From an uncultured Lachnospiraceae bacterium (GTDB taxonomy: Bacteria; Bacillota_A; Clostridia; Lachnospirales; Lachnospiraceae), in contig CANOBT010000008.1 in NCBI GenBank assembly GCA_947564305.1, forward strand, positions 5,150 to 69,149: a stretch of 64,000 nucleotides of DNA, in the 5' to 3' direction. Under the pieces are notes generated by a model, which worked only from the letters and a program-made list of their open reading frames with translations, was not told the DNA's origin and ran no database searches. Shown here piece after piece: positions 55,635 through 63,663 of the stretch (the stretch's first letter is position 1; every line of letters starts with the position of its first letter). The translations under genes were made by a program, and so were the position numbers.

Positions 55635-56342
55635 TTATTCATAATAAATCTGGTGTTTTCCATTGATACACTCTTCCATGGAATATTGAATCCATTGTAT
55701 TGCACCATCTGTATTGCGGTCGCGGATGTAACTCCACAGTTTGTAATTACTTTCATACAATGTATCAATGCCGTATAGATCAATAAAGCGTTCCCACATC
55801 GTGAAGATGGGCGCGCGAAATGACTGGAAGATTAAAGGAATCAGTGTATTTTGTGACAACAGAGCAAATTCATGTTGGAATTCAAAAGCGGCTGTAATCG
55901 CTTCATCTGTGGAATCAGCCTCACGGATTTGTTCGATTTTTTCATAAAGCAGTTGGATATCGTCATCAGAAATCCGGTCAATGCATAATTGTGCAGCCAG
56001 TGTGTCAAGTGCAATACGGACTTCAAATATGGAGCGGATTTCTTCGTTTCGGATACGCCCGCCGTTATATTGCATAATGGAAAGCAGGGTATCAATGGTC
56101 CCTTTGCGGCGGTAATCTGCCACATAGGTGCCGCTTCGTGGCTTTACCGTGAGAAACCCTTTCCGTTCCAAATCGGAAATTCCTCCATTTACGACCGCGC
56201 GGCTTACCTGCATCATTTCTGCAAGCTGGCGCTCCGGAGGCAGTTTTTCTCCGATTTTTAATTTGCCGGAAAGAATCATGTGCTCCAACTGTTGTATAAA
56301 AAGCTCCCGCAGGGAAGGGGAGGAGATTTTTTGAAATTCCAT
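55635..56342 (-). CDS. FadR-type GntR-family regulator
   Basis: 235 residues from ATG 56342, with AAAAGGAG upstream; the longer frame to 56468 is without a site. Winged helix at 10-80: LPPERQLAEMMQVSRAVVNGGISDLERKGFLTVKPRSGTYVADY. The C-terminal FCD-type helical domain (about 95-235) starts IRSIFEVRIALDTLAAQLC. FadR-type members bind small acids, often with a metal ion. Its position, convergent to the DUF5692-like gene, makes that gene a candidate target. Confidence 0.9.
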   Translation of the reverse strand: MEFQKISSPSLRELFIQQLEHMILSGKLKIGEKLPPERQLAEMMQVSRAVVNGGISDLERKGFLTVKPRSGTYVADYRRKGTIDTLLSIMQYNGGRIRNEEIRSIFEVRIALDTLAAQLCIDRISDDDIQLLYEKIEQIREADSTDEAITAAFEFQHEFALLSQNTLIPLIFQSFRAPIFTMWERFIDLYGIDTLYESNYKLWSYIRDRNTDGAIQWIQYSMEECINGKHQIYYE

Positions 56343-56512
56343 GGACTCTCCTTTTAGATAAATCTGTAAAATAATCCGCAAATATTTATAAAGGATTAGG
56401 ATAAACAGTTCTGTTTTTGAATTTTTGATATCTTTGAAAATTATAGCTAAATTGACGGTAATTGTCAAACTGTTGTGAAGAACGCTGCTGTGATATAAAG
56501 TGAAAAATATCT

Positions 56513-56542
56513 TTGACGATATTACAATAAAGGTTTTATATT
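56513..56542 (+). promoter_or_regulatory. Candidate promoter for the phospholipase-like gene
   Basis: TTGACG (56513-56518), 18 bases, TATATT (56537-56542). Confidence 0.5.
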
Positions 56543-56594
56543 CTGTCCGTATTGTGATAAAATAGTATCAACATCAAGGGAAGGAGCGTATATT

Positions 56595-57416
56595 ATGCCT
56601 ACGACATATGCACACTATAAATTTGGAAGAGACGTAATGGGAGCGCTGCCGAAACAGCTTCAAAAAACAATAAAAAGCAGCCGGGAGTTATTTGATATTG
56701 GACTGCATGGCCCAGATATCTTCTTTTATTATAAAGTATTGACGCAGAATCATGTAAATATGACAGGATATGAACTTCATGACCAGTCTGCGCAGGCATT
56801 CTTCCTTCATTCGGCTGAGGTCATCGGGAAGTTGCATAACAAGGAGGCTGCTCAGGCGTATATCTATGGGTTTATCTGTCATTTTGCACTGGACAGTGAA
56901 TGTCATAAATATATAGAAAAGATGATACAGGTCAGTGGAATCAGTCATTCTGAGATTGAAATGGAGTTTGACAGGATGCTCCTGTCAGAGGATCAGATTG
57001 AACCGGTTTCTTATCTGGCCACGAACCATATTAAGCCCACGGAGAAAAACGCCTCGGTGATTGCGTCATTTTTTGACGATGTTACAGCAGGAGAAGTGAA
57101 AAAGGCTCTCTCGTCGATGATCAGCATCCATAAGCTGCTTTTGGCGCCGAATCCGGGGAAAAGAAAATTTTTATTTGGGGCAATGAGGCTGTCAGGGCAG
57201 TATAAATCCAAGCATGGTATGGTTATGAGTTTGGAATCCAACCCGGCCTGCCGGGATTATTGCCGTCTATTGAAGAAACTCTATCAGGGAGCTGTGCCGT
57301 TGGCGGCCGGGTTGATTCTAAAATACCAGAAGCTGTTGGATGGCAGCGGAGAACTTCCGTCCAGATTTCAGGAAACTTTTGGACCAGGAGAAAAATGGCA
57401 GGATCTGCCGTTGTAA
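56595..57416 (+). CDS. Zinc-dependent phospholipase C-like protein
   Basis: 273 residues, no signal peptide. The opening MPTTYAHYKFGRDVM, DIGLHGPDIFFYYK, and YGFICHFALDSECHKYIEKM hold the His and Asp residues typical of the zinc-dependent phospholipase C family (PF00882). GEHLS-type signal and membrane binding C-terminal domain are absent, so a cytoplasmic, altered role is likely. GGAAGGAG precedes the ATG. Confidence 0.8.
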   Translation: MPTTYAHYKFGRDVMGALPKQLQKTIKSSRELFDIGLHGPDIFFYYKVLTQNHVNMTGYELHDQSAQAFFLHSAEVIGKLHNKEAAQAYIYGFICHFALDSECHKYIEKMIQVSGISHSEIEMEFDRMLLSEDQIEPVSYLATNHIKPTEKNASVIASFFDDVTAGEVKKALSSMISIHKLLLAPNPGKRKFLFGAMRLSGQYKSKHGMVMSLESNPACRDYCRLLKKLYQGAVPLAAGLILKYQKLLDGSGELPSRFQETFGPGEKWQDLPL

Positions 57417-57531
57417 AATCACGGCGGACACGGATTTCTGTTTACGGAAATGGCGGCTTATAGAAATCATATTTCAAAATGAAGAGAGCTGACTCAGTAA
57501 ATTGATTACGAAAAATGAGGGAGGGACAGGC

Positions 57532-58776
57532 ATGAAGTTTAAAATGACGGCATTGGAAAAGAGATGGGTATTGTATGACGTGGGAAATTCTGCATTTACA
57601 ATGTTGGTTGCGACAATTTTTCCGATTTATTTTAATTATCTTGCAGAAAATGCGGGGATTTCCGATGTGAATTATCTTGCTTACTGGGGGTATGCTTCTT
57701 CAATCTGTACCCTGTTAGTGGCGCTGATGGGGCCGACTTTAGGGGCTGTTGCAGACACGAAGGACTTCAAGAAACGGATTTTTAAGGTTGTATTATTTAT
57801 AGGTGTGGCAGGCTGTATGATTCTTGGATTTTTATCATCCTGGATATGGTTTCTGGGTGTGTTCATTCTGGCGAAAACAGGTTATTCTGCCAGTCTTGTT
57901 TTTTATGATGCTATGCTGACAGATGTGACAGAGCCGGAGCGAATGGATACGGTTTCCTCTCAAGGGTTCGCATGGGGCTATATCGGAAGCTGTATTCCGT
58001 TTCTGGCAAGCCTTGGTGTTGTGTTGGGAGGCAGCTCCATTGGGCTGAGCATGCAGTCTTCTATGGTAATCGCATTTTTAATCACAGCGGTATGGTGGCT
58101 TCTTTCGGCAGTTCCTCTTCTTGTGTCCTATGAGCAGAAATATTTTGTGGAATCGACAGAGCATGTCATCCGTAATAGTTTCCGGCGTCTTGGAAAGACG
58201 TTTATGGATATCAAAAAAGAAAAACATATTTTCATTTTTCTGTTGGCGTTTTTCTTTTATATTGACGGAGTCTACACGATTATTGATATGGCGACGGCTT
58301 ATGGTCAGGCTTTGGGACTGGACAGTACGGGACTCCTTCTGGCGCTTTTGCTGACGCAGATTGTGGCGTTCCCATCGGTTCTGATTCTCAATCGGGTTGC
58401 AAAGAAAGTAAGTCCTACAAAAGTGCTTACCATCTGTATAGTAGCGTACCTGTTTATTTCTTTGTACGCCTATGGGTTGGATACACAGCGGGAATTTTGG
58501 ATACTTGCAGTTATGGTAGGTTTGTTCCAAGGAACGGTGCAGGCATTGTCACGCTCCTATTTTGGCAAAATCATTCCTGTAGAAAAATCTGGTGAATATT
58601 TTGGACTCTATGATATTTGTGGAAAAGGAGCAGCCATCCTTGGTACGACCCTTGTATCAGTTATGAGTCAGCTGACAGGTAAGATGAATGTAGGGGTCAG
58701 TGCAATTTCAATTTTGTTTGTTATTGGTCTGCTGTTGTTCCGAAAGGCAGTGAAATTAAATGAGGAAAAGGGCTGA
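57532..58776 (+). CDS. MFS transporter, UMF1 (Atg22-like) family
   Basis: 414 residues from ATG 57532 behind GAGGGAGGG. 12 membrane segments. The start KRWVLYDVGNSAFTMLVATIFPIYF and FGLYDICGKGAAILGTTLVSVM are typical of bacterial UMF1 permeases. Substrates are unknown. Followed by a dispersed repeat and a hairpin. Confidence 0.9.
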   Translation: MKFKMTALEKRWVLYDVGNSAFTMLVATIFPIYFNYLAENAGISDVNYLAYWGYASSICTLLVALMGPTLGAVADTKDFKKRIFKVVLFIGVAGCMILGFLSSWIWFLGVFILAKTGYSASLVFYDAMLTDVTEPERMDTVSSQGFAWGYIGSCIPFLASLGVVLGGSSIGLSMQSSMVIAFLITAVWWLLSAVPLLVSYEQKYFVESTEHVIRNSFRRLGKTFMDIKKEKHIFIFLLAFFFYIDGVYTIIDMATAYGQALGLDSTGLLLALLLTQIVAFPSVLILNRVAKKVSPTKVLTICIVAYLFISLYAYGLDTQREFWILAVMVGLFQGTVQALSRSYFGKIIPVEKSGEYFGLYDICGKGAAILGTTLVSVMSQLTGKMNVGVSAISILFVIGLLLFRKAVKLNEEKG

Positions 58777-58801
58777 TTCTTGTGAAGCACAAAAATTTTA
58801 A

Positions 58802-58846
58802 ATACCATCGTATGCAGAAAAGGCGCCAGTGGCGCGTTTTCTGTAT
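58802..58846. repeat. Dispersed hairpin repeat, copy 2
   Basis: 45 bases, near-identical to 6866-6911. This copy folds well: ATGCAGAAAAGGCGCC pairs with GGCGCGTTTTCTGTAT, 14 of 16 pairs, three-base loop. Located 26 bases after the MFS gene stop. Confidence 0.75.
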
Positions 58847-58899
58847 AAGAAAAATTCTGCGGATGTGAGTACCTATGAGATGTAGACGCGAATAGAAGA

Positions 58900-58936
58900 G
58901 CTTACAGACTGCACTCGGCAGGTGCAGTCTGTAAGC
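58900..58936. terminator. 15-bp perfect stem upstream of tmRNA
   Basis: 58900-58914 pairs perfectly with 58922-58936 with a 7-base loop. No T-run follows in either direction, so strict termination is uncertain. Confidence 0.5.
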
Positions 58937-58984
58937 ATCAGAGCATCTAAGAACATGAAATTTTTGTGAATTTTGATTTTTTTC

Positions 58985-59013
58985 TTGACGGAGAGAAAAT
59001 ATTTTTCTAAAAT
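58985..59013 (+). promoter_or_regulatory. Promoter for tmRNA
   Basis: TTGACG (58985-58990), 17 bases, TAAAAT (59008-59013). Initiation near 59020 leaves a 30-base 5' extension for RNase P to remove. Confidence 0.65.
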
Positions 59014-59053
59014 ATTAGGGTAAATGTATAAGGTTTTAATTTTCAAAATCTGA

Positions 59054-59395
59054 GGGCTTGTACTGGTTTCGACAGGGATCTTGAAGATGGAGAAGCTATC
59101 CGCAGGCAGATGCGTCAAATCGCAAACTTAAAATTAAACGCTAACGATAATTTCGAATTAGCTGCAGCCTAATTGCTGCATGTCAGCCCCAGGGGACCCA
59201 CACCTTGGGTATCTGGCATCAACTATGTGGGAAACGATATCGGCAAAGCTTTGAGCTGATAGGCGTATTATGAAGCTACTGAAACCGTAAGGGTGTTCGT
59301 TCCCGTACGGCAGAGGGAATGAAAAAGAACGGACTATGATAGTAGAAGTACATGGGATAGGTTTTTGGACGCGGGTTCGACTCCCGCCAGGTCCA
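59054..59395 (+). ncRNA. ssrA: tmRNA
   Basis: 342 nucleotides. The 5' end GGGCTTGTACTGGTTTCGAC is the conserved tmRNA start, and the 3' end GGGTTCGACTCCCGCC is the T-arm; acceptor arms pair (GGGCTTG with CAGGTCC). CCA is not encoded and would be added. The tag frame is read as 59122-59172, GCA to TAA, giving A-N-L-K-L-N-A-N-D-N-F-E-L-A-A-A, the last part matching Clostridia tags. It rescues stalled ribosomes and marks the product for proteolysis. Confidence 0.95.
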
Positions 59396-59566
59396 TACTT
59401 CTATGAAAAGCGGGGGATTTATTTTGCGGAGCAACGTGCCAAGTACACAGTGTTTGACATGTGCATTTGGCAGTTGTTGCGAGAGTCAAGTATTCTGTCC
59501 GTTTGCGGCGGGGCTTTAGCTTTTCATTGAAAATTAGATATATGTGATATAGCAAACAGCAGATAG

Positions 59567-59640
59567 GGAAACATAGCTCAGCTGGGATGAGCGTTCGCCT
59601 CACACGCGAGAGGTCATGGGTTCGAGCCCCATTGTTTCCA
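59567..59640 (+). tRNA. tRNA-Val (CAC)
   Basis: 74 nucleotides, cloverleaf complete: acceptor GGAAACA with TGTTTCC, D stem GCTC/GAGC, anticodon stem TTCGC/GCGAG around CTCACAC (anticodon CAC), T stem ATGGG/CCCAT around TTCGAGC. CCA is not encoded. Located 171 bases after tmRNA. Confidence 0.95.
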
Positions 59641-59645
59641 CGCAT

Positions 59646-59684
59646 AAGGCTTGGTTCTGAGAATACCGGAACTGAGCCTTTTTT
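59646..59684 (+). terminator. Terminator after tRNA-Val
   Basis: A 13-bp stem with several G-U pairs and T-run from 59679. Ends the tmRNA/tRNA region. Confidence 0.7.
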
Positions 59685-59909
59685 CGTTGGTTTTAAGGGA
59701 AATAACGGGAAAAAAGCGTTTAGAGGAGTAAGTGCATCTAAAGGGTTGGAGTGGGATGTGGCGACAAGTGGGCGGCGACGAAATGGCGACGTTTTTGTAA
59801 ATGTTGGAGTGGTGGTGATGAGTGAGTCGAGAGTAAAAAACAAGGTGAAATTTGATTGAGCAAACCTGTATTGTATGGTAGAATATAGTTAAAAGAAAAG
59901 AGGATGCGA
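59685..59909. other. Gap holding tandem TGGCGAC-type repeats, possible island edge
   Basis: 225 bases with no gene. It includes TGGCGACA, GGCGGCGAC and ATGGCGAC at about 59758-59790, close repeats of GGCGAC. This style of text is often seen near integrase or attachment sites beside tRNA genes; no integrase is present here. Confidence 0.35.
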
Positions 59910-60884
59910 ATGAGTGAGATAGAAATAACCAATACACCATATGATGATGTGTTCCGCACTTTGTTGAATGATTGTACTAGCCTGATTCTTCCAGTAATCA
60001 ATGAGATATTCGGAGAGAATTACACAGGAAAAGAAGAAATCGTTTTTTCGGCAAATGAGCATTTCATGAATCAGCAGGACGGGAACGAGGATAAGAGGAC
60101 TACGGACAGCAGTTTTAAGATACTTGGAAAAGAGACGAAAAAGTACCATTGGGAATGTCAGAGTACCACGGACAGCAGTATGCTTGTCAGACTATTTGAA
60201 TACGATACGCAGATTGCCTTGGATGAAGGAAAGATAAGAGGGAATACTCTTACAGTGACATTTCCGCATACTGCGGTACTGTTTCTGCGGTGTACTTCAT
60301 CTACGCCAGATATAATGAGAATCAAAATGATAACACCGGGCGGTAATGCAGCGTATAATATTCCAGTTATGAAACTAAAAATATATACGATAGAGGAAAT
60401 CTTCGAGAAAAATCTTTTGTTCTTGATTCCATTCTACATTTTTACTTACGAAAGCAGATTTGAGGAGTATGAGAAAGACGAAACGCAATTTGAAGCATTG
60501 AAGCAGGAATATGAGTATATCAAGAATAGACTGGAAGAACTGCAGAACCAAGGCGTAATCAGTGAGTACATATGCCGGACAATCAGAGAGATGTCAAATA
60601 AAGTGGTGGGGCATATAGCGTGGAAGTTTGAACACGTTAGGAAAGGAGTGCAATCGGTAATGGGTGGAAAAGTTTTAGAGCATGAAGCAAAGATGATAAG
60701 AAATGAAGGGATTCAGCAAGGAAGGAAAGAAGGCAGGAAAGAAGGTAGAAAAGAAGGCAGAGAAGAAGGCATCAGAGGAACCGTTTCAGTATTAAAAGGT
60801 ATGGGAATACCTTTACAGACTATTCTGGCTGAAATTCAGAAACAGTATAATCTGAGTCCAGAAGTATCTAAGAAATATTTATAA
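59910..60884 (+). CDS. Rpn/PDDEXK-type transposase-like nuclease, copy 1
   Basis: About 324 residues from ATG 59910; the ATG at 59904 sits inside the AGAGG site. Nuclease core: NTPYDDVFRTLLNDC, then TDSSFKILGKETKKYHWECQST, giving Asp with E-x-Q as the PD-(D/E)XK site. A 12-base tandem repeat at 60718-60773 codes for R-K-E-G-R-K-E-G-R-K-E-G-R-E-E-G. Rpn-family proteins promote RecA-independent recombination. The end, ILAEIQKQYNLSPEVSKKYL, is a typical tail. Confidence 0.85.
   Translation: MSEIEITNTPYDDVFRTLLNDCTSLILPVINEIFGENYTGKEEIVFSANEHFMNQQDGNEDKRTTDSSFKILGKETKKYHWECQSTTDSSMLVRLFEYDTQIALDEGKIRGNTLTVTFPHTAVLFLRCTSSTPDIMRIKMITPGGNAAYNIPVMKLKIYTIEEIFEKNLLFLIPFYIFTYESRFEEYEKDETQFEALKQEYEYIKNRLEELQNQGVISEYICRTIREMSNKVVGHIAWKFEHVRKGVQSVMGGKVLEHEAKMIRNEGIQQGRKEGRKEGRKEGREEGIRGTVSVLKGMGIPLQTILAEIQKQYNLSPEVSKKYL
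60718..60773 (+). repeat. 12-base tandem repeat inside the first nuclease gene
   Basis: About four copies of AGAAGGCAGGAA-like 12-mers encode R-K-E-G units, forming a basic/acidic helical linker. Copy number may vary between strains. Confidence 0.75.
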
Positions 60885-60929
60885 GAAAGTTAGTAGAGAA
60901 AATTTTTAAATAGTGATTCTAACAGCAGA

Positions 60930-60966
60930 GGGATAGTAACCGGGCAGGTTATTATCCCATTTTTAA
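60930..60966 (+). terminator. Terminator in the first nuclease module
   Basis: 12-bp stem (60930-60941 with 60947-60958) followed by ATTTTT. Very similar to 61936-61970. Confidence 0.82.
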
Positions 60967-61077
60967 TGGAGTCCACAGGAAAAATATTATTTATCAGAGG
61001 AGAATAAAAATGGTGATTTAGGATTGTTTTAGCTGTTGATTGCGGGTATAATATTTATAAAGAGAAGGAGAATGCGA

Positions 61078-61893
61078 ATGATTGAAACAGAGCAAGAGAG
61101 AATAAAAAGTGAATATGAAGCGAATCTACTGAAATTACAAGGTTTGCGACCCATTGATGATGAGTTTATGCGTTGCCTTTTCAAAGACAATATTCCGCTG
61201 GCAGAATTGGTATTAAGAATCATTACCGGGAAGAAGGATTTGATTATTACGGAGTGCGAGACACAGAAAGATATGAAAAGACTGGCAGGCGCACGTTCCC
61301 TTTGTCTGGATGCGTATGGTACAGATTCTACAGGCAAAAAATACGATTTGGAGATTCAGAAGGGAGAAGCAGGCGCTTCACCACACAGGGCAAGGTATCA
61401 TTCCAGTGTATTGGATATTGAAAATCTAAATGCAGGGCAGGAGTTTGAGGAATTACCGGATACATATATTATCTTTATTATGGATGAAGATATATATGGA
61501 AAAGGAGAAGCACTCTATCCAATCGAACGAATCAATCTGGTGACCGGAAAGCCGTTTGAAGATGGTGAGCACATCCTGTATGTGAACGGTGAATACCGGG
61601 GAGAGTCTGAAATAGGAATGTTGATGCATGATTTTAACTGTACAGATGCTGATGATATGTATTTGGATTTAATGGCGGAACGTACTCAATATTTAAAAAA
61701 GAATCCGAAAGGGGTGAAGAAAATGAGTAAAATTGTTGATGAGATTGCAAAAGACAGGGCAATTAACGCAGTAATTAAAACGTATCGAGAATGTAATGTT
61801 GATGATGCCACTATTATTGAAAGGATTATGGACAGATTTCAAATTACCAATGAAGTAGCGGAAGAATATGTATACGAAAAGTGCTTAGCTTAA
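61078..61893 (+). CDS. PDDEXK-family transposase-like nuclease, copy 2
   Basis: About 271 residues from ATG 61078. After a helical start, LKLQGLRPIDDEFMRCLFKDN marks the family, LDAYGTDSTGKKYDLEIQKGE carries Asp and E-x-Q, and RARYHSSVLDIENLNAGQEFEELPDTYIIFI follows. It is a different subtype from the first nuclease (PF12784-like). The leader GGAGAATGCGAATG mirrors that of copy 1. Function in the cell unknown; likely mobile or defence-related. Confidence 0.87.
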   Translation: MIETEQERIKSEYEANLLKLQGLRPIDDEFMRCLFKDNIPLAELVLRIITGKKDLIITECETQKDMKRLAGARSLCLDAYGTDSTGKKYDLEIQKGEAGASPHRARYHSSVLDIENLNAGQEFEELPDTYIIFIMDEDIYGKGEALYPIERINLVTGKPFEDGEHILYVNGEYRGESEIGMLMHDFNCTDADDMYLDLMAERTQYLKKNPKGVKKMSKIVDEIAKDRAINAVIKTYRECNVDDATIIERIMDRFQITNEVAEEYVYEKCLA

Positions 61894-61935
61894 TCGGCAA
61901 TAGGAAAAATAGTTAAATAGTGATTCTAATAGTGA

Positions 61936-61970
61936 GGGATAGTAGCCGGAAGGTTATTATCCCTATTTTT
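61936..61970 (+). terminator. Terminator in the second nuclease module
   Basis: 12-bp stem with one wobble (61936-61947 with 61952-61963), then TATTTTT. Same design and flanking text as 60930-60966. Confidence 0.82.
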
Positions 61971-62003
61971 ATGCGGTCTTTTAGACAGGGATAGGAGAGA
62001 AAA

Positions 62004-62963
62004 ATGGAATATCAGGAATTTAAAAGGATGATTACAGAACGTTTACAGGCAATGCTTGGGGATGCAGTGGAGGTTGATATCGATACATACTACAAAAACA
62101 ATGAAACAAAAATTGAGTCTCTGGTTTTCAAAGAGAAAACACCTGCCAATCCAATCGCTGTTTCACCTGCAGTAAACTTAAAGGATTTATATGAACTGTT
62201 TCAGAAGTCTGGAGAGGGCAAAGAGTTTGAAGACTGTCTTTCATTGATTAAACGGTTATATGAAGAGCAGGAACCGAAGACAGTAAAAGTCGTTAGGGAT
62301 GATTGGGATAGAACCAAAGACAGAGTTTTTATGACACTTGTAAATAAGGCATGGAATGAAGAGTTGATAAGCAGCAGGGGATTGATTTATAAGGAAGTTC
62401 TGGATTTAGTAATCATTCCACGGATACTGGTTCAAAAGATATCTCCAGATATGATAGGGACAATGGTAGTTGCAAAGGAAATGCTGCCATTGTGGGGAAT
62501 TGACGAAGAAACGCTTTGGCAGACAGCAGAATACAATCTGCATCAAGAGATATTCGGGATTAAAAGTATGGAAGAGGCAACTTTGGAAGCCCTAAAAGAA
62601 ATTGGCTGTAAAAACGACGTATTCAGGCATTCAGGCAATCAGGATGCAGGATTTTTGATACCAGATGAGATTGCAAAAACTCAATATATCATGTCAAATA
62701 GAGATAGGAACTTTGGTGCGGCGGCAATGCTGCGTACAGATTTATTGCAGGAATTTGCAGAAGAAAAGGACAGCAGTTTCTTCATCCTGCCAAGCTCAAT
62801 CCATGAAATTCTGTTGATATTGGATAATGGAAGGTATACAGTTGATGCATTACAGGACATGGTAATATCCGTTAATGAGACAGAGGTTGAAAATATTGAT
62901 AGATTATCAAATAATGTCTATTATTTTAAGAAAGGAAGCAATTCGGTCCAAATAGCAGAGTAA
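62004..62963 (+). CDS. DUF5688-family protein
   Basis: 319 residues, soluble. The opening MEYQEFKRMITERLQAML..., then the KNNETKIESLVF strand, and PWRDRVFMTLVNKAWN-like stretch (DRVFMTLVNKAWN) match DUF5688 proteins common on mobile regions of Lachnospiraceae. FGAAAMLRTDLLQEFAEEKDSSFFILPSSIHEILLI is the C-terminal half. Function unknown. GGAGAG precedes the ATG. Confidence 0.82.
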   Translation: MEYQEFKRMITERLQAMLGDAVEVDIDTYYKNNETKIESLVFKEKTPANPIAVSPAVNLKDLYELFQKSGEGKEFEDCLSLIKRLYEEQEPKTVKVVRDDWDRTKDRVFMTLVNKAWNEELISSRGLIYKEVLDLVIIPRILVQKISPDMIGTMVVAKEMLPLWGIDEETLWQTAEYNLHQEIFGIKSMEEATLEALKEIGCKNDVFRHSGNQDAGFLIPDEIAKTQYIMSNRDRNFGAAAMLRTDLLQEFAEEKDSSFFILPSSIHEILLILDNGRYTVDALQDMVISVNETEVENIDRLSNNVYYFKKGSNSVQIAE

Positions 62964-63063
62964 AATAGTTTTTTTAAATTTTAAATAGAAAAAAATAGAG
63001 TGGAGAAGGAGTGGTTTATTTTAACTGCTTCTTCTCTTTTTTGCAATGGAGAAGGATGATTTT

Positions 63064-63645
63064 ATGAAATCTGGAAAAATAGACAATGTTTGTAATCGTT
63101 TTGAATGCAGACTGCAGAGAGGTAACTGGTGGGAAACTGGCAATGAATGTTTGAATCTGCATGATATCAATAAACCTCCTCGTTATTACACTGGGACAGA
63201 GAAAGAGTGGATTGAGGAAATTACCACATATATCTATTCATATCCGGCAGTATGGGTATCAATATATGAGCAATACCAATTCTTGAGTAAAGAAAATTCT
63301 GTATTGCAATTCTATCGCAATGAAGAAGGATATCTGCGGCAGATAGGAATAGATGAGGTTTATTTAAAGGTTACAGGAGAATATGAGTCATTGAGGAGTG
63401 AAGTACTGGACCGTATCGGGAAGACGTTGGAAGAAAAAGCAGAAGAACTGTTTTATGCCTATCTGGAATATGCACGGATGGATGCAGAAGGCAAGGCGGT
63501 CTGGACTGCACACAGGGAAGAAAATATCAGAAAGCATTTTAATAAGCGAGTATCGGTTACGCTAGTAGAGACTTTAGATGGCTCTGATTTTGCAGGGGAC
63601 GAGCTGTATTTTGATTTATTAAATAATCTGTACATCATACTTTGA
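63064..63645 (+). CDS. Unrecognised accessory protein
   Basis: About 193 residues from ATG 63064, with GGAGAAGGATG before it. Acidic, Trp- and Tyr-rich, no membrane segment. KHFNKRVSVTLVETLDGSDFAGDELYFDLLNNLYIIL ends it. I recognise no family. It sits in a run of accessory genes of the same style, 18 bases before the next gene. Confidence 0.65.
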   Translation: MKSGKIDNVCNRFECRLQRGNWWETGNECLNLHDINKPPRYYTGTEKEWIEEITTYIYSYPAVWVSIYEQYQFLSKENSVLQFYRNEEGYLRQIGIDEVYLKVTGEYESLRSEVLDRIGKTLEEKAEELFYAYLEYARMDAEGKAVWTAHREENIRKHFNKRVSVTLVETLDGSDFAGDELYFDLLNNLYIIL

Positions 63646-63663
63646 GAAAGAGAGGACAAGGCA

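Noticed and set aside
58847..58984. Extra small RNA gene before tmRNA
   Set aside because: Only a 15-bp hairpin is visible, with no promoter or RNA family signature.
59334..59843. A 169-residue - strand ORF across the tmRNA and tRNA
   Set aside because: It is antisense to tmRNA and tRNA-Val; the NGARTHDLSRVRRT text is the well-known false translation of a tRNA complement.
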